From 34-65-8 sp046294735 (GTDB lineage Bacteria; Pseudomonadota; Alphaproteobacteria; Sphingomonadales; Sphingomonadaceae), in contig JBKBKB010000002.1 of the NCBI GenBank assembly GCA_046294735.1, positions 62,001 through 126,000 on the forward strand: a stretch of DNA of 64,000 bases, read 5' to 3'. Shown piece after piece: positions 41,779-49,658 of the stretch (its first letter is position 1; each line of letters starts with the position of its first letter). The notes below the pieces were generated by a model. It was given only the letters and a program-made list of their open reading frames with translations. It was not told the origin of the DNA and did no database searches. A program made the translations under genes and the position numbers.

Positions 41779-41852
41779 GGCGGGCCGGGCATATGGTGCG
41801 CGGCTTTGCCGGTGGCAAGCCAATCGCACTTGCGCTGGCGGCGACCACGATT

Positions 41853-42788
41853 ATGCCGGGCTGGGTGAGCCCCGCCGAGCACTATCACAGGCCGATCCTG
41901 GCCCTGGTTATCCGACTGGGCGCGGCCTTCGTGCTCTCGGTCATGCTGGTGCTGGTCAAGCTGGCAAGCGAAAGCGGAATCCATCTGGCGGAAATCCTGT
42001 TCTGGCGGCAGATGCCGACTGTCCCGCTGATCGCCCTGTGGCTCGCCCTGTCGGGCGGCGTGGCGCGGCTGCGCACCGCCCGGATCGGTAAGCATGGTCT
42101 GCGCGCGCTCTACGGCCTGGTCGGCATGGCGCTCAACTTCGGAGCAGTCATCCTGTTGCCACTGCCCGAGGCCACCACGATCAACTTCACCACTGCGTTC
42201 TGGGCGGTGATCCTGTCTGCCCTGATCCTGCGCGAGCGCGTTGGCCCGTGGCGCTGGGCAGCGGTGGCGCTGGGTTTTGTTGGCGTAGTCATCATCACCC
42301 AGCCCGGTGACGGGCATATCCCCCTGCTCGGGGCGCTGGTGGGTCTGGGAGCCGCGTTCATGATCGCGCTGATCTCGATCCAGGTCCGCGATCTGGCCCG
42401 GACCGACGAGCCGCTGTCGATCGTGTTCTGGTTTTCCGCTTTCAGCATCCCCGTGCTGGGCCTGACAATGCCGTTCGTCGCGACCGGCCACAGCCATTAT
42501 CAGTGGGGCCTGCTCGCAGGCCTCGCCGGGTTCGGTCTGCTCGGTCAATTGCTGTTAACGGCGGCGCTGCGATACGGAGCGGTCGCCAGCGTGATCGTGA
42601 TGGACTACTCGGCGCTGATCTGGGCCACCCTGTTCGGGTGGGCTGTGTTCGATCTGCTGCCCCCGGCTACGACCTGGATCGGCGCGCCGCTGATCGTCGG
42701 TGCCGGCCTGATTATTGCCTGGCGTGAGCATACCCTGGGCAAGCCGCTGCAAGCGCGGACGGCGGCGGCGCAGGAACCTGGACCGTGA
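41853..42788 (+). CDS. EamA/DMT-family transporter
   Basis: A 311-residue inner-membrane protein of the same family as the one at 35168-36067, with two EamA repeats (LGAAFVLSVMLVLVKLASESG; ATTINFTTAFWAVILSALIL; LLGALVGLGAAFMIALISIQ; VIVMDYSALIWATLFG). ATG 41853 was chosen; an in-frame ATG 41793 is an alternative that would add 20 residues. Substrate unknown. Confidence 0.85.
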   Translation: MPGWVSPAEHYHRPILALVIRLGAAFVLSVMLVLVKLASESGIHLAEILFWRQMPTVPLIALWLALSGGVARLRTARIGKHGLRALYGLVGMALNFGAVILLPLPEATTINFTTAFWAVILSALILRERVGPWRWAAVALGFVGVVIITQPGDGHIPLLGALVGLGAAFMIALISIQVRDLARTDEPLSIVFWFSAFSIPVLGLTMPFVATGHSHYQWGLLAGLAGFGLLGQLLLTAALRYGAVASVIVMDYSALIWATLFGWAVFDLLPPATTWIGAPLIVGAGLIIAWREHTLGKPLQARTAAAQEPGP

Positions 42789-42828
42789 GAAACCGTTCTT
42801 CCGGCATATCGGCACAAGGAATGAGCAT

Positions 42829-42990
42829 ATGCCCCGCAAGATCGCCCTTACTCTCGGCCTCGCCGCCCTGTCCCTGACTGCGACGGCCTGCAACACCGTA
42901 AAGGGGCTGGGCCGCGACATTGAATCGATCGGCGAAGCCGGTGACCGGGTCATCAGTGGCCGGGTGGCAGCCGCCGATACACCAGCATAA
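42829..42990 (+). CDS. Entericidin EcnA/B-type small lipoprotein
   Basis: A 53-residue lipoprotein with signal peptide (ALTLGLAALSLTATAC; Cys at 21) and the NTVKGLGRDIESIGEAGD segment typical of entericidins, which are envelope-stress peptides. ATG 42829 is preceded by AAGGAA. Its 3' end overlaps the convergent DUF938 gene by 38 nt. Confidence 0.85.
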   Translation: MPRKIALTLGLAALSLTATACNTVKGLGRDIESIGEAGDRVISGRVAAADTPA

Positions 42991-43558
42991 GGTTGTTGGC
43001 GGGCATCGGGTAGCGGGCCGTCCGTGCAAGGCCACACCTTTCGGCCAGCGCGTCGACCGCGCTCATTTCCCTTAGCCCCCACTCCGGATTGCGCGCTTTC
43101 AAACTGGCATCAAACGCCTCGTTGGAAGGCGCGATTGGCAGGCCCTGTTCGCGGTAGGGCCCATAGAGCATGAGCCCGGCACCAGGTGCCAGCAGAGCCG
43201 CCGCCCCGGCGAACAGCCCCTCAGTCACGCGCCACGGGCTGATGTGGACCATGTTGATGCACAGCACCGCATCGGCCCGCTGCACTTGCCAGTGCGGCGC
43301 GCTCGCGTCGAGCATGACCGGCGGCAGAAGGTTGCGCCGGCCGGCCTCGGCCGACCACTCCGCAATTGACGCCAGCGCCTCTCTGTCCGGGTCGCTCGGC
43401 TGCCACTGGAGCTGCGGGAAGCGGCGGGCGAGGAACACGGCGTGTTCGCCAGTTCCGCTGGCGATCTCCAGCACCATGCCGCGCGTCGGCAATTCGCGCG
43501 CCAGTATCTCCGCAATCGGCTCGCTGTTGCGGGCGGTGGCCGGAGCGTGGCGTTTCAG
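42953..43558 (-). CDS. DUF938 methyltransferase-like protein, apparently starting at CTG
   Basis: A 201-residue DUF938 protein (SAM methyltransferase fold): GMVLEIASGTGEHAVFLARRF is the SAM site, then SDPDREALASI and INMVHISPW. Family members start MKRHAPATARN; here the frame reads LKRHAPATARN with CTG at 43556-43558. No ATG, GTG or TTG lies in frame upstream before the stop, and the first conventional start (TTG 43492) would delete 22 conserved residues. CTG overlaps the stop of the upstream gene (CTGA), with AGGGG 8 nt before it. Confidence 0.82.
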   Translation of the reverse strand: MKRHAPATARNSEPIAEILARELPTRGMVLEIASGTGEHAVFLARRFPQLQWQPSDPDREALASIAEWSAEAGRRNLLPPVMLDASAPHWQVQRADAVLCINMVHISPWRVTEGLFAGAAALLAPGAGLMLYGPYREQGLPIAPSNEAFDASLKARNPEWGLREMSAVDALAERCGLARTARYPMPANNLMLVYRRLPPGH

Positions 43559-44010
43559 GACCAGCGCCCCTGGGCCCGTGCGCGCCGTTCACGCACCATG
43601 AGCCAGATCAGCAGCCCGAGCGGCCCGGCCATGAAGGTGGCGAGCAGGATCGGTGCCTGGACCAGCCGGGAGAACCCCTTGGCATCGGCATCGCGCGCAA
43701 TCCACAGCCCCACGAACAGGTCGAACGCGAGGTAGTGGGTCCAGCCAACGGTCACCCCGCCGTCCGATGCGAAAATCGCCCTGACCCCCTCGATGGTGGT
43801 GAAATCGGCCCCCGGTCCATCCGGACCAACCGGATCGACCAGCCCGGTCAGAATGCTCACCAGACCGGCGGCATAGATCAGGCACAGCAGGCCCACCCCG
43901 AGATAGAGCACCAGCGCCAGCAGCACCGGCTTGCGCGGTGCCAGGATCAGGATGCCCCACGCCACCAGGGCCAGCAGGTTCACCGCACTGAAAATCGCAT
44001 TCCAGCTCAT
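43555..44010 (-). CDS. ABA4-like (DUF4281) membrane protein
   Basis: A 151-residue protein with four hydrophobic segments (FSAVNLLALVAWGILIL; VLLALVLYLGVGLLCLIYAAG; WTHYLAFDLFVGLWIARDA; LATFMAGPLGLLIWLMVRE). The WxHYLAFDLFVGxW and GPxGLL patterns match the ABA4 family, whose plant member is needed for neoxanthin synthesis. ATG 44010 overlaps the BASS stop (ATGA). Confidence 0.78.
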   Translation of the reverse strand: MSWNAIFSAVNLLALVAWGILILAPRKPVLLALVLYLGVGLLCLIYAAGLVSILTGLVDPVGPDGPGADFTTIEGVRAIFASDGGVTVGWTHYLAFDLFVGLWIARDADAKGFSRLVQAPILLATFMAGPLGLLIWLMVRERRARAQGRWS

Positions 44011-44987
44011 TGCTCGTTTTCTCCGGTCGGGCGGCGTCGCCACAAGGCGGCTAGCAGGCTGCCAATGACGACATGATAGATCGATGAGATCGCGCTGGGA
44101 ACCGGGGCCAGCGCCGCCTGCATCGCTGCTGCGAATTGCGCCTGAAAGGCCGGCGCGGAGGCCAGGCTGGAGCCGAGCCCGCTGTTCTGCATCCCCACCT
44201 CGATCGACACAGTGCGCCGGTCCGCCACGCCCAGCCCAAGCAGGCGGGACAGCGCATACCCAGAGGCGAACCCGGTCAGATGGAGCAACAGGACCGCCAG
44301 CAGCAGCACCCCGGCATGCTCGACGATCAAATCCTTCGAACGGGCTATGATGGACGCCACGATCAGGATCACCGCCACGATCGAGACCAGCGGCGCAATC
44401 GGCACAACCTGCTGAACGAGGCGCGGAAACAGGCGGTTGAGCGCCACTCCTGCGACAACCGGCAATAGCACCACCATCACCATGTCGCGGAACAGGCTCC
44501 AGCGGTCGATCTCCACGAACACGCCTGCCAGCCACCCGGTCAGCAGCGGGGTGAGCGCGATCGCGACCAGGGTCGAGGCCATGGTCATGGTCACGCTGAG
44601 CGCAAGATTGGCGCGGGCAAGATAGGTGACCACATTGGACGCCGTGCCGCCCGGGCAGCACGCGACCAGGATCAGGCCCACGGCAAGCCCGACTGGCAAG
44701 GCAAACAGGTGGGCCAGCGCCCAGCCCGACAACGGCATGACCGTGAATTGCAGCACCACACCGGTGAGCACCAGCCGCGGCATGGTCAGCACCCGGCGGA
44801 AATCGGCCATGGTCAGGGTGAGCCCCATGCCGAGCATGATCACCCCCAGCAGCAGGGCGATGACCGACTGGCCAAGGGGGCGCACACTGCCGTCGCTGAC
44901 CCACAGGAACAGCTCCGGCACGAACCACGCCAGCGCCGTGCCGAGCACCGTCCACAGCGCGAACAGGCTGGTCATCCGCTCGATCAT
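44007..44987 (-). CDS. Bile acid:sodium symporter (BASS) family transporter
   Basis: A 326-residue inner-membrane protein with about nine to ten helices. LLGVIMLGMGLTLTMADFRRVL, VACCPGGTASNVVTYLARANLALSV and VEVGMQNSGLGSSLA (read here as IEVGMQNSGLGSSL) are BASS signatures with the conserved crossover residues. It likely carries an organic anion with sodium. ATG 44985-44987 is 23 nt after the upstream gene. Confidence 0.9.
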   Translation of the reverse strand: MIERMTSLFALWTVLGTALAWFVPELFLWVSDGSVRPLGQSVIALLLGVIMLGMGLTLTMADFRRVLTMPRLVLTGVVLQFTVMPLSGWALAHLFALPVGLAVGLILVACCPGGTASNVVTYLARANLALSVTMTMASTLVAIALTPLLTGWLAGVFVEIDRWSLFRDMVMVVLLPVVAGVALNRLFPRLVQQVVPIAPLVSIVAVILIVASIIARSKDLIVEHAGVLLLAVLLLHLTGFASGYALSRLLGLGVADRRTVSIEVGMQNSGLGSSLASAPAFQAQFAAAMQAALAPVPSAISSIYHVVIGSLLAALWRRRPTGENEQ

Positions 44988-45010
44988 CTGCCCCCGCCTT
45001 GTCCTGATGC

Positions 45011-45706
45011 TCAGCCGGACTGCGGGCGCGGCAGATCGCGCGCGGCGCGCCGGATCGCGTCGTTGTCATGCACGAACCGGCCCTGGGTGCTGCGCAGGGC
45101 GAGCGACAGGATGCCTTCCGCCACCACATGGGCCGGGATCGAACGGTACTGGCGAAATCTGCCGTGCAACAACAGGTCAGCCACCGGGCTGGCCATACTT
45201 GCCAGCCGCTCACGGACGCGCGGGTCGTTTTCCCGGGTGCCCTTCAGCAGTCCCGGGCGCAGCACATCGAGCCGCCGGAACCCGGCCTTAGCCAGATCGC
45301 GTTCAACCTCCCCCTTGACCCGGAGGTAGAAGTTCTTCGAGCCCGCCTCTGACCCGACCGAGCTAACCGCGATCATCCGCTCGACCCCATGCGCCCGGGC
45401 CGCGCGGGCGGTGCCGAGCACCAGTTGCTGGTCAACCGCGCGAAAGGCGGCCTCGTCCTTGCCGGCCTTTTTCCAGGTCGTGCCGAGCGCGCTGACCAGC
45501 ACCTGCGGCCGGACCGCCTCGATCACTTCACCCCAGTGCGCCGGATCGGCCACGAACATCTCCATGGTCGCGCCTTGCGGCAAGGCCATTTCGCGCCGGG
45601 CAATCGCGGCCAGGCGGACATCCGCCCGGCCTACGCACAGCTCGATCAGCGAGCGTCCGACGAGGCCGGTCGCCCCGACCAGGGCGATCCGCAGGGGCTC
45701 AGACAT
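45011..45706 (-). CDS. NAD(P)-binding Rossmann protein (HTATIP2/atypical SDR-like)
   Basis: A 231-residue protein with the ALVGATGLVGRSL nucleotide motif near residue 7-19, followed by SALGTTWKKAG and a Ser-containing SSVGSEAGSKNFYLRVKGE that supplies the Tyr-Lys-like pair (YLRVK). This places it with atypical SDRs of the HTATIP2/TIP30 group. ATG 45706 was taken (overlaps the dgt stop by 8 nt). Substrate unknown. Confidence 0.8.
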   Translation of the reverse strand: MSEPLRIALVGATGLVGRSLIELCVGRADVRLAAIARREMALPQGATMEMFVADPAHWGEVIEAVRPQVLVSALGTTWKKAGKDEAAFRAVDQQLVLGTARAARAHGVERMIAVSSVGSEAGSKNFYLRVKGEVERDLAKAGFRRLDVLRPGLLKGTRENDPRVRERLASMASPVADLLLHGRFRQYRSIPAHVVAEGILSLALRSTQGRFVHDNDAIRRAARDLPRPQSG

Positions 45707-46862
45707 TGCGCAGTCCCTCAGGTTCCTTGCCGTAGATCCGGGCATACTGGTCGATGGCATAGCGATCGGTCATCCCGGCGATGAAATCGGCGATATGGCG
45801 GGTGCGGTGAGGCTCCTCATCGGGCAGGTTTTCGCGCCAGTCGCGCGGCAGGGTGGCGGGTTCCTGTTCGTAGGCAGCATAGAGCCGAGCCACAACATCG
45901 CGCGCACGTTCGGCCGTGATCAGCTGCTCGGGATGGTAATAGAGCCGATCGTAGAGAAACCGCTTTAGCTGGCGCTCTTCCTGCGCCATGCCGCCCGAAA
46001 ACATGGCAAGCGCGCGCCCGGCCCCGCGCACCTCTTCAATCGTAGTCAGGCGTGCGGTCGCTGCGCGGGTCTGATCGATCACGTCGTTGACCATCAGCCC
46101 GATCTGGCACCGGACCAGTTCGCGCAGGCGGCGATCAAGCGGTGCATCGGGAAACTGAGCCTCGACGCTGCGCCATTGGTCGGCCACGAAATCGAGCGTC
46201 AGCAGTTCGTCGAGCTGCAGGAATCCGGAGCGCAGGCCATCATCGATGTCGTGGTTGTCGTAGGCAATATCATCTGCCACCGCCGCCACCTGCGCTTCGA
46301 GCGAGGCATGGCTGGCAAGGTCGAGGGAGTAGGACGCATCGAGTTCGGCCAGCGCCCAGTTCGGCACTCTGACCGGGCCATTGTGCTTCGCCAGCCCCTC
46401 CAGCACCTCCCAGCTCAGGTTCAGCCCGTCGTGGTCGCAATAAGGGCTTTCCAGTCGCATCAGGGTGCGCAGGTTCTGGGCGTTGTGGTCGAACCCGCCG
46501 TGCCGCTCGGTTGCGTCGAACAGCGCCTTCTCACCGGCATGGCCGAACGGGGGATGGCCGATGTCGTGGGCCAGGCACAGCGCCTCGGTCAGGTCCTCGT
46601 CAAGCCCGAGCGCGCGGGCGATCACCCGCCCGATCTGCGCCACTTCCAGACTGTGGGTCAACCGGGTGCGGAAATGGTCGCCGTCGGGCGAAATGAACAC
46701 CTGGGTCTTGCTCTTGAGGCGGCGGAATGCGATCGAATGGATGATCCGGTCCCGATCCCGCTGAAACTCGCTGCGCGGGCCGCGTGCGCCGCTGCGATCC
46801 GAGCCGAATTCGCGCCCGCGTGAACGGTCCGGGTCGGCGGCAAAAGCGGCGCGGATCGGCAT
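45699..46862 (-). CDS. dgt: Deoxyguanosinetriphosphate triphosphohydrolase-like protein
   Basis: A 387-residue HD-domain dNTP triphosphohydrolase. The metal motif is HxxE...HD: RTRLTHSLEVAQIGR followed by ALCLAHDIGHPPFGHAGE, with DDIAYDNHDIDDGL as the distal Asp. It degrades surplus dNTPs to nucleoside and triphosphate. It follows the racemase gene by 12 nt, so it belongs to a long leftward operon. ATG 46860-46862. Confidence 0.93.
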   Translation of the reverse strand: MPIRAAFAADPDRSRGREFGSDRSGARGPRSEFQRDRDRIIHSIAFRRLKSKTQVFISPDGDHFRTRLTHSLEVAQIGRVIARALGLDEDLTEALCLAHDIGHPPFGHAGEKALFDATERHGGFDHNAQNLRTLMRLESPYCDHDGLNLSWEVLEGLAKHNGPVRVPNWALAELDASYSLDLASHASLEAQVAAVADDIAYDNHDIDDGLRSGFLQLDELLTLDFVADQWRSVEAQFPDAPLDRRLRELVRCQIGLMVNDVIDQTRAATARLTTIEEVRGAGRALAMFSGGMAQEERQLKRFLYDRLYYHPEQLITAERARDVVARLYAAYEQEPATLPRDWRENLPDEEPHRTRHIADFIAGMTDRYAIDQYARIYGKEPEGLRNV

Positions 46863-46874
46863 CGACGGCCCCTC

Positions 46875-47579
46875 TCAGCCTTCGTTGCCGAGCAGCCAGT
46901 CAACCGCTTCCTCGCAGTGGATCTGGGTCGAATCGAAGATCGGCAGGACATTCGCGTCGACATCGACGATCATGTCGAGTTCGGTACAGGCGAGCACGAT
47001 CGCCTGCGCCCCGTCCTGTTCCTTGCGGGTGATGATCGTTTTCAGCGTCCGCTCCGCATCGCGGGTGACCTTGCCCAGCATCAGCTCGTCATAGATGATC
47101 CGGTCAACCTGCTCGACGAACTCCCGGTCCGGCGGCATCAGATCGACCCCGTGGGCTACCAGATGGCGGCGGTAGAAGCTCTCCGTGGTGACATTGCGCG
47201 TACCCAGCAGGGCCGCTTGAATGGCGCCCTCACGCTGCATCCGGCGGCCAACCGCTTCGGCAATGTGGATGATCGGGATGTCGACTTGCGCCTGCACCCG
47301 GTCGAACACACGGTGCATCGAGTTTGCACAGATCAGCAGGACACCGGCCCCGGCCTGCTCCAGCCGCCGGGCGCTTTCGCCCAGCACTTCGGCTGCATGG
47401 CTCCAGTCGTTTTCCTCGCGCAGCCCATAGAGGCTGCGGAAATCGAGGCTCTCGATCAGCATCGGCGCACTGGCCATGGGCACGGTGCGGCGCTGCACCA
47501 TGAGGTTGATCTTCTCGTAGTAGTTGCGGGTCGAAACCCAGCTCATGCCGCCGATCAGGCCGAGTTTGCGCAAGGCCAT
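46875..47579 (-). CDS. Aspartate/glutamate racemase family protein
   Basis: A 234-residue protein. GLIGGMSWVSTRNYYEKIN begins the fold; the catalytic cysteines are in LICANSMH (about residue 80) and VLACTELDMI (about residue 190). It may racemise an amino acid for peptidoglycan or other use. ATG 47577-47579 was taken. It is the first gene of the six-gene leftward unit. Confidence 0.9.
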   Translation of the reverse strand: MALRKLGLIGGMSWVSTRNYYEKINLMVQRRTVPMASAPMLIESLDFRSLYGLREENDWSHAAEVLGESARRLEQAGAGVLLICANSMHRVFDRVQAQVDIPIIHIAEAVGRRMQREGAIQAALLGTRNVTTESFYRRHLVAHGVDLMPPDREFVEQVDRIIYDELMLGKVTRDAERTLKTIITRKEQDGAQAIVLACTELDMIVDVDANVLPIFDSTQIHCEEAVDWLLGNEG

Positions 47580-47664
47580 TGCCCCTTTGATGCGATGTGA
47601 GAGTGCCAACCGTTTAGGGCGCAAGGGTCCGCTGCGTCCAGTGGTGATCGGGCCGGAACCGGGC

Positions 47665-48651
47665 TTAATCGGATTTTGGCGGGGCAGCGTGCTCGGCAAG
47701 CCACGGCCGGAGAGCCCCAAGCGTGGCGGCAGGGGCCTCTTCCTGCGGCAGGTGGCCAACCCCAGGGTAAACCTTCAGCGTGCTCGCGGGCAGCGTCCGG
47801 GCAAGCCATCGCCCTGCCTCGACCGGGATCAGCCGGTCCTCCTCGCCCCACAGGATCAGCGTCGGCGCAGTGATCTGTTCGATCTCGCTTTCGGATAGCG
47901 GGTCGTATCCATAGCCGAACCGCTTCAGGGTTGCCCGCCGGTTGCCGGGGTAGCGCAGCAGTTCCCAATACCGGTCCACCACCTCATCAGTTACCACCGA
48001 CTTGACCGAGACGCTCTGATCCAGGCTCTGCGCGATCAGGCTGCGCGGTGTGATCTGTTCGACCAGCAGGTTGATTCCCGGCGTCTGGGCAATCCTGAAG
48101 CCAATGTTGCCGCTGCCGCTGTCATCCCCATTGTTCGCCTCGCGCTGGAGCATCGGCCCGCCGCTGGCGTCGACCAGCACCAGCCCCGCGACCCGTTCCG
48201 GATGCGCAACCGCAAACGCCAGCGCGTGCTTGCCACCCATCGAATTGCCGCCGAGGATGAAGCGTTCGAGGCCGAGTTTGTCGGCGACTTCGAGAATGTC
48301 GGCGACATAGTTGTCGCGGCTGTAATCATGCCGGGGGTCTGGTCCGGTCAGGCCGTGGCCGACCTGATCGAAGCGGATCACGCGGTAATCGGCCTTGAGC
48401 GCCTGGGCCCAGGGCGCCCACGTGTGCAGGTCGGCGTTGGAGCCGTGGAGCAGAACAATCGCGGGCGCATCTTTCGGCCCCTCATCGCGCAGATGAACGG
48501 TCACGCCCTTGCCAATCGCCACGAATTGCGACGGCGCCCCGCCATACTTGGCGCGCATTTCGCCCGCGTCGGTATCCGGCGTGCGAAAGATCAGAAAGGC
48601 AATCACCAGCACCGCGATCAGCACGAGCAATCCGCGCAAAACCCATTTCAT
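47665..48651 (-). CDS. Membrane-anchored alpha/beta hydrolase
   Basis: A 328-residue hydrolase with an N-terminal membrane helix (VLRGLLVLIAVLVIAFLIF). The fold carries LLHGSNAD (oxyanion), the nucleophile GGNSMGG (Ser at about 138), LWGEEDRLIP (Asp) and GVGHLPQEE (His). It is exported to the periplasmic face as judged by the anchor. ATG 48649-48651 overlaps the stop of the diheme cytochrome gene (ATGA), so translation is coupled. Confidence 0.85.
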   Translation of the reverse strand: MKWVLRGLLVLIAVLVIAFLIFRTPDTDAGEMRAKYGGAPSQFVAIGKGVTVHLRDEGPKDAPAIVLLHGSNADLHTWAPWAQALKADYRVIRFDQVGHGLTGPDPRHDYSRDNYVADILEVADKLGLERFILGGNSMGGKHALAFAVAHPERVAGLVLVDASGGPMLQREANNGDDSGSGNIGFRIAQTPGINLLVEQITPRSLIAQSLDQSVSVKSVVTDEVVDRYWELLRYPGNRRATLKRFGYGYDPLSESEIEQITAPTLILWGEEDRLIPVEAGRWLARTLPASTLKVYPGVGHLPQEEAPAATLGALRPWLAEHAAPPKSD

Positions 48652-49658
48652 TTCAGTTCCATCTCCACAATCCATTGGCGCACCACCGCGATCCCGTCGC
48701 GGTCGCGGGTCGAAGTACCAATTTCGGGCATCACGACGCCCGGTTCCATGGTCTCCATCCGATAGACCAGGATCGAACGGTCAGGTTCGCCCGGCAGGAT
48801 GTCAAACAGGTGCCCGCCCGCCCCGCGCCCTGCCGCGACCGGACGCTTCATCATGCCGAGCGCGCCCGGTTCATGCTGTTCCCAGCGCAGGTCTAGCCCC
48901 GAATTGGACGCGCCGCCGCCGGGCTGGTGGCAATGGGCGCAGTTCACATCGAGGTAGGCGCGGGCGAAGGGGGCAATATTGTCTGCGCTATTGCGCGTAT
49001 TCCAGCGCGGCAGGGTATCAGCCCCGGCCGGAAAGGCGTCGAGATGTCCGGCCGCAGCCATCCCCTCCAGCCAGTCATGCGACAGGTTACGCGCCTTAGG
49101 GCCGAGCGGGATCACCACGCCATTCTTGCTGTGACAGTCCTTGCACTGGTTCTTGTTCGGGATGCGATAGCTGATCGGCTCGCCTGCGGGAGTGGTCAGG
49201 TCCACCCTGCCGCCCGCCAACGCAAGCACGGCATCGGTCTGATCGGCATTCCAGCGATAAGGCAAGGCCAGCCAGCCATCCGCCCTGTGGAGCAGCACCC
49301 GGGTTTCAATCAGGCGGCGATCTGCCCCCTTACCGAAAGCAAAGGTCTTGATGATGGCGCTGCCGACAGGGAATTGCAGCAGGCCCTCCCCGTCTGCGAC
49401 AAGCTGCGCGCCAAGCGGCAGATAAATGAACCGCAGTTTGTCCGCCCCGTCGGACCACAGCGGCGTATTGAGGCTGTAGCTTTCGACCCGGTGGGCTGCC
49501 GTCTGGCCCCGCAAATCGGAAAAGAAGCCGTATTCGGACAGGGTGCGCGGCATCCCCGCCTGCACGGCCGCATCATTGACCGGCGCCGGGCTTCGCGCCG
49601 TCGCCATCGACGCCAGCAGCGCCGCCAGCGCCATAGCGAGAACGGCGCCCTGCCTCAC
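48648..49658 (-). CDS. SO2930-family diheme c-type cytochrome
   Basis: A 336-residue periplasmic protein with a signal peptide (VLAMALAALLASMATA) and two heme c sites, CKDCH and CAHCH, about 75 residues apart. It also has LSEYGFF, YSLNTPLWSDGADKLRF and GxLP-like segments that match the family TIGR03806 (from memory), usually paired with the beta-helix protein next to it. The GTG at 49658 overlaps the beta-helix stop (GTGA). No family function is known. Confidence 0.85.
   Translation of the reverse strand: MRQGAVLAMALAALLASMATARSPAPVNDAAVQAGMPRTLSEYGFFSDLRGQTAAHRVESYSLNTPLWSDGADKLRFIYLPLGAQLVADGEGLLQFPVGSAIIKTFAFGKGADRRLIETRVLLHRADGWLALPYRWNADQTDAVLALAGGRVDLTTPAGEPISYRIPNKNQCKDCHSKNGVVIPLGPKARNLSHDWLEGMAAAGHLDAFPAGADTLPRWNTRNSADNIAPFARAYLDVNCAHCHQPGGGASNSGLDLRWEQHEPGALGMMKRPVAAGRGAGGHLFDILPGEPDRSILVYRMETMEPGVVMPEIGTSTRDRDGIAVVRQWIVEMELK

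Noticed and set aside
41643..42548. A 301-codon open frame antisense to the DMT transporter
   Set aside because: Gln/His/Arg-rich shadow of a membrane protein gene on the other strand; no start context or similarity.
43555..45213. A 552-codon open frame on the minus strand whose N-terminal part crosses the BASS gene
   Set aside because: Only its last 151 codons (the ABA4-like gene, from ATG 44010) are real; the upstream part is an out-of-frame reading of the BASS transporter.
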